Below are positions 55,130 through 64,000 of a stretch of DNA of 64,000 nucleotides, piece by piece. The position numbers and the translations under genes are program-made. Origin of the DNA: Branchipolynoe longqiensis (taxonomy: Eukaryota > Annelida > Polychaeta > Phyllodocida > Polynoidae); the NCBI GenBank assembly GCA_030323885.1, contig CM059186.1, positions 152,246,407-152,310,406 of the forward strand, given 5' to 3'. The notes beneath the pieces were generated by a model. The model was given only the letters and a program-made list of their open reading frames with translations, did no database searches and was not told the origin of the DNA. Each line of letters opens with the position of its first letter. Position 1 is the first letter of the stretch.

Positions 55130-56520
55130 CCCAGAACTTCCAGAACTCAGACGACTCTCCCAACTCGCACATCTCACACAGCTCAGACAACTCTCACAGC
55201 TCTCACAACTCTAACAGCCTCATAACAGTCACAACTCTCCCAACTCGCATAGCTCTCACAACTCTAATACAGTAATATCCTCATAACAGTCACAACTCTC
55301 TCAACTCGCACAGCTCACACAGCTCAGACAACTCTCACAGCTCTCACAACTCTAATACTAATAGCCTCATAACAGTCCCACTCTCCCAACTCACACAGCT
55401 TGCACAACTCTAACAACCTCACAGGAGTCAAAATTCTCACAACTCTAACAATTCTCACAGCTCCCTAACAACTGTAGCAACTGGAACAACTCTAACAGCT
55501 ATAACAACTCTAACAACTCTACCAATTCTAACAACTCTAACAACTCTAATAACTCTTGCAACTCTAACAACTCTAACAACTCTAACAACTCTAACAACTC
55601 TAACATCTCTAACAACTTTAACTACTCTAACAAATCTAACAACTCTAGCAACTCTAACGACTCTAACAACTCTAACAACTATAACAACTCTAACAACTCT
55701 AACAACTCTAACACCTCTAACAACTTTAACAACTCTAACAACTCTAACCACTCTAACAACTCTAACAACTCTAGCAACTCTAACAACTCTAACAACTCTA
55801 CCAATTCTAACAACTCTAACAACTCTAATAACTCTTGCAACTCTAACAACTCTAACAACTCTAACAACTCTGACAACTCAAACAACTCTAACACCTCTAA
55901 TAACTCTAACAGCTCCAACAACTCTAACAACTCTAACAACTCTAACACCTCTCACAACTCTCAAAACTCTAACAACTCTTACAACTCTAACACTTCTAAC
56001 AACTCTAACAATTCCAGCAACTCTAACAACTCTCACAACTCTAGCAACTCTCACAACTCTAACAACTCTAACAACTCTAACACCTCTAGCAACTCTCACA
56101 ACTCTAACAACTCTAACAACTCTAATGACTCTAACAACTCTAACAACTCTAACCACTCTCACAACTCCAGCAACTCTAACAACTCTCACAACTCTAACAA
56201 CTCCAATAACTCTAGCAACTCTAACAACTCTAACCACTCTCACAACTCCAGCAACTCTCACAACCCCAACAATTCTAACAACTCTAGCAACTTTGGCAAC
56301 TCTCTCAACTGTAACAACTAACAACTCTCACACCTCAAACAACTCTAGCAACTCTAACAATTCTAACAACTCTAATAACTCTAACAACTCTAGCAACAAT
56401 CACAACTGTCACATCTTACACATCTTCCCCATCTCACACCTCTTTCACATTTCACACAGGTCACACATCTCACACAACTAAAACAACTCTCACAACACAC
56501 ACAACTCTCAAAACTTATCC
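55130..56520. repeat. 9-bp minisatellite (AACAACTCT)n
   Basis: About 1.4 kb, with a looser 5' part (to about 55480) of CTCACAACTCT variants and a dense core to about 56400. The Val/Arg, Leu/Glu and Thr/Leu frames here are artefacts of the 9-bp period. Confidence 0.97.
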
Positions 56521-57059
56521 AACTCTCACAATTCTCATATTACTTAAACTAATTTTCAGAGGTTTCCGCAAATGTTGGAAAAGTATATTTCTGAGAACAG
56601 GTATTCTTAAGAAGACAAAGGGCAATGCATAAAGAAACACACACACAAAAAAAAAAAAAGTTGTTAAAGTAATAATGACTTCGACGAAATGAAGGTTACT
56701 TGGCAATAGGCATTACAAAAAAGCAATAAAAGAAGCGAAATATTGCTTATCTGTGTACACTGTGGTGATAGAGCACAGGAGTAAATTATATGCCTGACAT
56801 TTATACCTCCAAATCTGACACCAGAAAGCTTATCCGCACTGAGTGATCTGGCTGTTTCGCGGCTACTCCCAATGTAGGTTTATATTCAGTTTAATTCTTT
56901 TTTCTCTCCTTCTTGCACCCTCCCCCCATTCCCCCCTTCAGAGACAGACAGAGTAGCATCATAGCACATTGGCTCATTTCCACTAGAAGGCGTAGCGATC
57001 TTTGTGTGTGTGAGGAGGGGGGGGGGGTGTCAACATTGTTATTCCAGTTGAATTTATAC

Positions 57060-57290
57060 ATCGAAATATGCATCGAAATATGCATGTGGATATATATGAA
57101 AATTTATATGTAGATATAATAATATATATGGTTATGGAATATATTACATAAATACAAATATAACATAAGTAGAATATAAATATGTGCATCGATATGTGCA
57201 TATATATGCGCATATATCTACGTATATATGTACATATATATATATATCTCTATATATATGCACATATATACATAGTTATAGATTATATAC
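57060..57290. repeat. TA/CA-rich simple sequence
   Basis: Alternating TATATG/CATATA motifs around the solo LTR insertion site; continues at 57476-57570. Confidence 0.85.
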
Positions 57291-57291
57291 A

Positions 57292-57475
57292 TGTCGTGGG
57301 GGTGATGAAAATGGGAAATATTGTGCCTAGAGCGGGACTGGAACCCACATCTCTTTGCATTCCGGGCGGGTGTGCTAACCATTACACCACCTATAGGCTC
57401 CCTGATATCACCACACTACCCACGCCTACCTGTCTATGTGGTTACTTGCCTGAGAGGTCAGTGCAGACCACTACA
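57292..57475 (-). mobile_element. Solo LTR of the tRNA-like TRIM family, TSD TACA
   Basis: 184 bp, + strand TGTCGTGGGGGTGATG ... GCAGACCACTACA, flanked by TACA at 57288-57291 and 57476-57479. On the - strand holds GGTGTAATGGTTAGCAC and GTGGGTTCCAGTCCCG. Best-preserved LTR, used as reference. Confidence 0.92.
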
Positions 57476-57750
57476 TACATATATATTCATTACGCACATA
57501 TATATGCACATATCGATGCACATATTTATATTCTACTTATGTTATATATATAGACACATGGACTTATGTACATATTTATGAGAAAGTAACGCATTACTTT
57601 CATGAAAGTACAAGCATGGCCAACTCCCTATTTTGCTCATAGGTGGCGCCACCACCACCGCCCACCTGCAGTAGGCCATTGCCTGTGTAGAATCAGCTGA
57701 TCGCTCAACCGCCATGAGATGTGCATGTCACTCAATTTTCTTTTGTTATT

Positions 57751-58259
57751 CTCAGGCAAGAAGCCACATAGACAGGTAGGCGTGGATAGGGTGGTGACAT
57801 CAAGGAACCTATGGGGTGTAATGGTTAGCACACTGGCCTGGAATGCAATAAATGTGGGTTTGATTCCTGCTCTTGCTGCAATATTTCCCATTTTCATCAC
57901 CCGCCCCCATGACACTGGCGCCATGACCAGGATCCTGTACAGGCTACACACTACGGTTGTTGAACCTATACTCTATATGTATATGTAGCTGTGCATTGCC
58001 TGTATGCATGTCATTGTAAGCATTAAAACGACTTATGAATATAGAAGATTTAAAATACTTACAATTCCAGTGGATGAGTGTAGTAGTCTGCACTGACTTT
58101 TCAGGTAAGAAGCTACATAGACAGGTATGCGTGGATAAGGCGGTGACATCAGGGAGCCTAGGTGGTGGAATGGTTAGCACACTGGTCCGGAATGGAAGAG
58201 ATGTGGTTTCGATTCTTGCTCAAGGTGTAATATTTCCCATTTTCATCACCCCCTCGACA
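57751..58259 (+). mobile_element. TRIM element: LTR, PBS, 164-bp interior, LTR
   Basis: 5' LTR (5'-truncated) 57751-57914, PBS-like TGGCGCCATGACCAGGAT at 57916-57933, non-coding interior, 3' LTR 58079-58259 (TGTAGTAGTCTGCACTG ... CCCTCGACA). Both LTRs carry the tRNA-Gln-like core (GTAATGGTTAGCACACTGG; GGAATGGTTAGCACACTGG). No protein frame; about 510 bp in all. Confidence 0.88.
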
Positions 58260-58539
58260 ATATTATAGATGGGACTACATTGACATTATACGGAACTGGA
58301 TGAAACTATGTATATGTATCCAGCTGAAAAGAGAGATGTAATGTATTCTGATCAGTCGGCCAGCTGATAAGGTGATCACGTGACCAGTAGAGGGCTGTCA
58401 TAAGTTAAGGACTGACTGCGTTCACTTGCACATTACAGTTATACTTTAGAGGTTGGCCTTCGATTCGAATCCTCAGGAGCAGTCGATTATCAAGCGCTAG
58501 TTTGTTTCTGTTTATGTCTTAACTAGTAAGAGTCTCAAG

Positions 58540-59350
58540 CGCCTGTCACACCTTACCGGACTGAGTACCGGGCAACACTGGACAAAGAATTGTCTGGTCC
58601 GGTGGGGTCCGGTACACAAAATGTATCGAAATGTATCGAAATTGAGCGTAATTGGGTCAATTGCTGTCGGTCCACCGGACAAGTACCATACATTTACCGG
58701 ACGAGTATCGGGTGAGAACCGGACGGACCGACCATCAACTGGACACATACTGGACAGCATTGGATGTCAGCGTCAAACGGCATAATTATAGTTTAGCATT
58801 GACAGAGGTGTTGCAAAGTGCTTAAATTTATCCTGAATGTAAAGGTAAAGAAAATAGAATAACCTTATTTGTTTCTAGGATAATTTAATATAAAACAAAG
58901 AAATGCACTACACTTTAAGAATTGCAATGCCAACATCTGGTAAGGTTGTCGGCGTCGAGCATTGGATGTCGGCGTCAACATTATATAATAATATATTAGC
59001 ATTGACAGAAGTGTTGCAAAGTCCTTAAATTTATCCAGAATGTAAACCGGACACCAACCAGACACCAACCAGACCCCAACCGGACACGTACGGATGGGTA
59101 CCGGACATGAACCAGACAAAACGGACAAACCGGACACCAACCGGCCACCAACCGGACACCAATCGGACACGTCAGTCCGGCGGTGTCCGGTAGAAGTTTT
59201 GTGCATGTTCGAAACTTGTACTGGACACCGCTGGACACCACCGGACACCGCCGGATGAGTACCGGACATGTACCGGGCATTTCCTATTTCACCGAACACT
59301 GTTCGGTACATGTCCGGTTTCCCAGTCCGGTAAGGTGTGACTGGGCCTTC
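58540..59350. mobile_element. Palindromic MITE filled with ACCGGACA motifs, TCA target duplication
   Basis: Ends AGCGCCTGTCACACCTTACC and GGTAAGGTGTGACTGGGCCT, flanked by TCA. Interior carries dozens of CCGGACA(C) and TGTCCGG motifs and a duplicated block around GGATGTCGGCGTC. The long - strand frame is an artefact. Confidence 0.88.
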
Positions 59351-59394
59351 AGCCACACCGGAGGTCATATCAGGATGGGTACCGTCTAGATGTT

Positions 59395-59990
59395 AAACGA
59401 ATCACCTCTAACCAGAGTAGGGGTGAATAACGTTTGTTTGTTGTTGTTTTATATCCTAGCAGCAAATAAGGTATTATCAGGACGGGTACCGACTTGTGAC
59501 AGTACGCACTCATGTCGATGTTATAGTGCTGCCATGCTGGGAGACCAGGCTGCCAGCACCATGACCTGATATCCCACTCAGTCACATTATCCTGGCACTG
59601 AGCTAACCAGTCCTTGACCTCTCCTAATAATGCCGAGAACCTGGCTAGGACGCGACAAGTATACATTTTTAAGTCATTGGTTTGACTCGACCAGGGTGAA
59701 TAACGACCATGTCTAAATGCAAGGAAAGACTGCTTGGTATAAAACAACCATAGACTATCTGCAAAGTCGATGGTTTCAGCATGCAATGTCTATTTATATT
59801 GGCATTCAGTTGAGGGACTGGGAGAGAATGAAAAAAAAAACCCACACACAAAAACAAACAAGATGGTGGCCACTGGATGCTTTCGATTAAACTTTCAAAA
59901 TCTATTAACCTACATGATTGAATCAATTTATCACTTCGAAAGTAGCCGGCTATGATAGATAAATATCTGAACAATATATTTAGCTATTTT
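59395..59990 (+). mobile_element. MITE family E split by a SINE
   Basis: AATCACCTCTAACCAGAG and GGGTGAATAACG before the SINE; the same GGGTGAATAACG after it, then TTAACCTACATGATTGAATC and more E-like sequence. Confidence 0.75.
59433..59693 (-). repeat. SINE family 1 with a 12-bp target-site duplication
   Basis: Tail TTTGTTTGTTGTTGTTTTA, body TTATAGTGCTGCCATGCTGG, head side truncated at GTTTGACTCGACCAG. GGGTGAATAACG flanks it at 59421-59432 and 59694-59705. Confidence 0.95.
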
Positions 59991-60034
59991 TATTGCTATG
60001 ATGCTATGTACATAACCCAGCCTTCTTTTTCCAT

Positions 60035-60480
60035 ATACAGTATAACCCCGTTAAACCAAACTTGAAGGGACCCTAGAAATTTGTTTGGATTAACCGAGCA
60101 TTGGTTTAACCGAGCTTTGGTTTCGACTTTGACTTGGCTTTGGCAAAAAAGCAGGTGAATTATGAATCCAATATACAATATATGTGGACACTTTGATTAT
60201 TGTTTTTATGTATATACAGTATAACCCAGTTAAACCAAGCTCAGTTAATCCAAACCTTTTTCGGCGGCCTGGCAAAATCCTACAATTTTTCATATAAAAA
60301 AGTCTCAGATGACCTTATAACAACATGAAAGTTTGGTTTAACCATACAGGAAGTGGCCTGGGGCCCGACAATTTTGTTTGGATTAACCGATAGTTTGGAT
60401 TAACCGACTTTGGTTTAACCAACCTTTTTATATGATAAATGATAGTATTTTGTCGGGCCGCCGAAAAAAGTTTGGAAGCT
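60035..60480. mobile_element. Tigger/pogo-like MITE(s) with CAGTATAACCCCGTTAA ends
   Basis: ACAGTATAACCCCGTTAAAC at 60037 and ACAGTATAACCCAGTTAAAC at 60217, with TTTGGATTAACCGA and TTGGTTTAACC repeated in both orientations. Mariner/pogo-type tips; at least two overlapping copies. Confidence 0.7.
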
Positions 60481-60728
60481 TCCGTCAGAACCACATTGAG
60501 TCCAAACTCCGTTGCAACAGCACCTGTCAACGGTGTCACAATACCCTCTTATGGTATGTTTTCATTTGACGTCACAACATTGATATCGCAATGCACTATG
60601 GGTACGTACGTGCGCCATCTCGACACCCAACAACGCAGATGCCTATATTTGGCTGTAGGCCGACATATCAGTAGTATAGAGAAGCATTACTTGAAATTCG
60701 TCAACGTGTTTATTTAATCAAGTAATGT

Positions 60729-61064
60729 AAAGCTTGTTTTGTTTACGACGCCTCTAGAGCACATTGAATTTTCTATCATCGGCTATTGGATGTCAAACAT
60801 GGTCATTCTGACATATTTCTTTGGAAGAAACCAGCTGCCGCCACATAGGTTACTCTTTCCGATAAGCAGCAAGGAGTCTTTTATATGCACGTTCCCACAG
60901 ACAGGACAGCACATACCACAGCCGTTGATGAACCAGTTGTGGACCACTGGTTGGAAAGGAAAATATCCCAAACTGCAAATGGGTCCACTGAGCACGATCG
61001 ATAGGATGACCGACAGCTTCACAGGTAGACACTCTACTGCCTGAGCTACGTCCCGCTCCCGCTT
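60729..61064 (-). repeat. tRNA-derived SINE family 2, widespread in molluscs
   Basis: On the - strand: GGGACGTAGCTCAGGCAGTA head (A-box region), TGTGGGAACGTGCATATAAA-like core, GCAGCAAGGAG on the + strand, and the 3' part TTGACATCCAATAGCCGATG (+ strand reverse). I recall near-identical SINEs from gastropods and bivalves. Complete, about 336 bp; the frame across it is not a gene. Confidence 0.85.
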
Positions 61065-61109
61065 ATTTAATAAGGGATTCACGTTTGATATGTTTTTGAA
61101 ACTGCAAAA

Positions 61110-61190
61110 GGAGACTCCGCTGGTCGTGCAGCTGAGTCCCAACATGCCAGGTCGCAGCTTCATCATACGCAGCAGAAGGTTGCAAATTTC
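61110..61190 (+). other. Possible orphan coding segment, unrecognised
   Basis: A roughly 80-bp, 55-60% GC island in AT-rich DNA that reads ETPLVVQLSPNMPGRSFIIR in one + frame after an AAAAG context. It might be a decayed exon or transposon fragment. No family recognised and no flanking exons found. Confidence 0.15.
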
Positions 61191-61315
61191 CAAAGTTAAC
61201 CTTTTAAAATAAAAGGTACTTCAAACTAAAGTAAGATAGACTATAATGATTAATCTATTGTATTTATCTAAGAATATGGCAACAATTCAAAACTATCTGA
61301 CTGTGCAACTTTAAT
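61190..61315 (+). mobile_element. MITE family C fragment
   Basis: CCAAAGTTAACCTTTTAAAA, ATAATGATTAATCTATTG and the end CTGACTGTGCAACTTTAAT. Confidence 0.7.
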
Positions 61316-62018
61316 AAATCCATTACATTGAAGCAAAGTCCTGTCTTGCCATTTGACATTTGTATTTACATCTAGAAAAGCCTAGAATTATTTTGATGGC
61401 AAAGTTTCCTTATTTTATTCACGTTTTCATTATTTGTGATTGTTCACAGAAAATGCAAAGCATGGGTAGGGTCCAACAGTTACTCTGTGCAAGCCTCTTA
61501 ATCAAGCAGTGTATAGGCCTACTCGTTGACAAAATTGCCATTCTCTGCATATATATAGGTCTAAATAATTCTAGAACAAAATGAATCTAGATTCAGAGCC
61601 AAATCTGTCTAGCGTTACTAATTTAGGTATTAGTTGCTACCTAGATTTTATTTTCTGATCAAGAAGCCAGGACATCCTTGATGGTCAATTTTATATATAT
61701 ATTTTTAATATACGCATGGGAGGATCAGTGATCATTGGATTAAATTATAATCCTATACACACTTGGTGTTAATTTACAGAGCTGATCTGCAACATGCGTT
61801 TCAATTGAGTGCTCATGCTCTGTGGACATCGTCTATCTGACTTGTTCAGTTACTATGGAAACACAACTTCCTTAGAACCTCTCAAATTGCACACAAAGTG
61901 AACTATGTCCAGACTAGAATAAGGAGGCCCTACATTGATTGACGTGCAACTAGTAGAATTGTTATTGAGTTGCTGGTAAAACATACCTCCGCATTCCAAA
62001 CTACGGCCGACCTCTGAC
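61316..62018. other. AT-rich DNA, no gene seen
   Basis: Only short frames and no known repeat landmark. Confidence 0.55.
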
Positions 62019-62250
62019 AGGGGCGTAGCTAGGCGTACGCGCGTGCGCCAAAACGTCCACATCGTTTTGTCAACAACAACAAAACAAACAAAAAATAATA
62101 AAGAGAGAGAGAGAGAGAGAGAGGGGGGTGGGGCGGTTACTTAGATATGATTTCATATTCGGAAGGGTGTGACACCGTAAGCGGCACCCCAAAACCCCCT
62201 GCCGAAATTAGGAACACACATCGTTAAAGGTCTAGCTACGCCCCTGTCTG
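62019..62250. mobile_element. hAT-like MITE with AGGGGCGTAGCTA ends
   Basis: Left AGGGGCGTAGCTAGGCG, right GGTCTAGCTACGCCCCT, with CTCTGAC/GTCTGAC flanks (6 of 7 match). Carries CGTCCACATCGTTTTGTC and a short (AG)n run, as in 52495-52815. Confidence 0.82.
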
Positions 62251-62489
62251 ACAAATACATTGTTGACAGATACCCAAGACGAGAATCAACGTTGGCTGAC
62301 ACCAGTTTCCTGAAGTTTGCAGTGAGAAGACATTGGAATTTAAGAGGTACGGAATGGCTATTCAGGGGTACTTTGCTCCATAGCAACGCTCTCAGTGATG
62401 TCATCAGGTGATATTCACAGTCGGACATATTCACGTCAAGGGGATAGAATGCGATTCGCCCGTGATGGTTGTGCACAGAGGACGTAAAC

Positions 62490-63957
62490 ACACTAATTAA
62501 AGGGACTGTATATGGGTGGAACCAGATGCTATACACGCTAATTACTGTATCCATGCCAACACATTCATCAAATGGATTGGATATGAGTAGAACCAGATGC
62601 TATATACACTAATTACTGTATCAATGCCAACACAGTAATTAAAGGGACTGGCTATGGGTGGAACCATATGTAGTACACTCTAACTACTGCATCCATGCCA
62701 ACATAGTAATTAATGGGACTGGATATGGGTGGAACCATATGTTGTACACTCTAACTACTGTATCCATGCCAACATAGTAATTAATGGGACTGGATATGGG
62801 TGGAACCATATGTTGTACACTCTAACTACTGTATCCATGCCAACATAGTAATTAATGGGACTGGATATGGGTGGAACCATATGTTGTACACTCTAACTAC
62901 TGTATCCATGCCAACACGGTAATTAAAGGGACTGGCTATGGTTGGAACCATATGTAGTACACTCTAACTACTGCATCCATACCAACACAGTAATTACAAG
63001 GACTGGCTATGGTTGGAACCAGATGTTCTACACTCTAACTACTGCATCCATGCCAACACAGTAATTAAAGGGATTGGGTATGGGTTGAACCAGATGTTGT
63101 ACACTCTAACTACTGTACCCATGCCAAAACAGTAAATAAAGGGAATTGATATGGATGGAACCAGATGTTCTACACTCTAACTACTGTATCCATGCCAACA
63201 CAGTAATTAAAGGGACTGGATATGGGTTGAATCAGATGTTGTACACTCTAACTACTGTACCCATGCCAACACAGTAATTAAAGGGACTGGATCTGGGTGG
63301 AACCAGATGTTGTACACTCTAACTACTGTAGCCATACCAACACAGTAAATAAAGGGACTGAATATGGATGGTGTCAGATGTTGTGCACTCTAACTACTGT
63401 ATCCATGCCAACACAGTAAGTAAAGGGACTGAATATGGATGGAGTCAGATGTTTTACACTCTAACTACTGTATCCATGCCAACACAGTAATTAAAGGGAC
63501 TGAATATGGATGGAGTCATATGTTGTACACTCTAACTACTGTATCCATGCCAACACAGTAATTAAAGGGACTGAATATCGATGGAGTCAGATGGTGTACA
63601 CTCTAACTAATGTATCCATGCCAACACAGTAATTAAAGGGACTGAATATGGATGGAGTCAGCTGCTGCACACTCTAAATACTGCATCCATGCCAACACAG
63701 TAATTAAAGGGACTGGGTATGGATGGAGTCAGATGCTGCATGCTTTAAATACTGTATCCATGCCAACACAGTAATTAAAGGGACTGGGTATGGATGGAGT
63801 CAGCTGCTGCACGCTCTAAATACTGCATCCATGGCAACACAGTAATTAAAGGGACTGGGTATGGATGGAGTCAGATGCTGCATGCTCTAAATACTGTATC
63901 CATGCCAACACAGTAATTAAAGGGACTGGGTATGGATGGAGTCAGATGCTGCACACT
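62490..63957. repeat. 71-bp satellite, about 20 copies
   Basis: Units carry ATCCATGCCAACACAGTAAT, AAAGGGACTGGATATGG and CACTCTAACTACTG. Period 71 bp measured between 62721 and 62792. Ends about 40 bp before the window end. Confidence 0.97.
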
Positions 63958-64000
63958 ATTGATTGTATACAATTGCAAAACTTTGGTGGTTTTTCAGTAA

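Noticed and set aside
55455..56481. Long Val/Arg, Leu/Glu and Thr/Leu frames
   Set aside because: Artefacts of a 9-bp tandem repeat with no stop codon in any phase.
58865..59368. 167-codon frame rich in CPV/RCPV motifs
   Set aside because: Translation of CCGGACA motif swarm inside a MITE.
60783..61193. 136-codon minus-strand frame with many cysteines
   Set aside because: Runs through a tRNA-derived SINE; its translation is a familiar spurious protein in databases.
62490..63957. CRISPR-like regular spacing
   Set aside because: Units are contiguous 71-bp tandem repeats without unique spacers, in an animal genome.

Overview
The window is animal nuclear DNA, AT-rich and crowded with repeats. 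It holds two recognisable conserved genes, both split into many short exons with GT-AG (once GC-AG) introns. The SINE at about 60.7-61.06 kb matches, from memory, a tRNA-derived SINE common in molluscs, and tRNA-like SINEs, many MITEs and a DIRS-type element fit a lophotrochozoan genome. A mollusc is my best guess; this is inference, not proof.

Region 1 (1-17394, + strand) is the ribosomal oxygenase RIOX1/NO66, from a 5'-truncated first exon at the window edge to its stop at 17394. Fifteen coding exons give 534 visible residues, and every junction keeps frame. The JmjC metal ligands H221, D223 and H286 are present. Its introns carry SINEs, MITEs, an 80-bp CA-rich minisatellite and a 30-bp minisatellite that begins at a splice donor.

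Region 2 (17395-23855) lies between the convergent 3' ends of RIOX1 and RBKS. It holds a purine-rich VNTR just after the RIOX1 stop, a duplicated 190-bp block, a palindromic MITE and a decaying tandem array of the last RBKS codons.

Region 3 (23856-37483, - strand) is ribokinase RBKS, complete in eight exons (309 residues), with the PfkB motifs GGKGAN and DTTGAGD. Intron 4 holds a 4-kb, very GC-rich DIRS-like retrotransposon remnant between 244-bp direct repeats. Introns 5 and 7 carry the same 415-bp MITE close to their 5' splice sites. Intron 3 carries a miniature LTR element inserted in a SINE.

Region 4 (37484-64000) has no gene I can support. It is a mosaic of nested MITEs, SINE copies, miniature LTR retrotransposons (TRIM-like) and satellites with 9-, 36- and 71-bp periods. 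The standout is the TRIM-like family: its LTR contains a tRNA-Gln-like module, the adjacent primer-binding site matches the 3' end of tRNA-His, and two solo LTRs (one in RIOX1 intron 3, one here) have perfect 4-bp target-site duplications.
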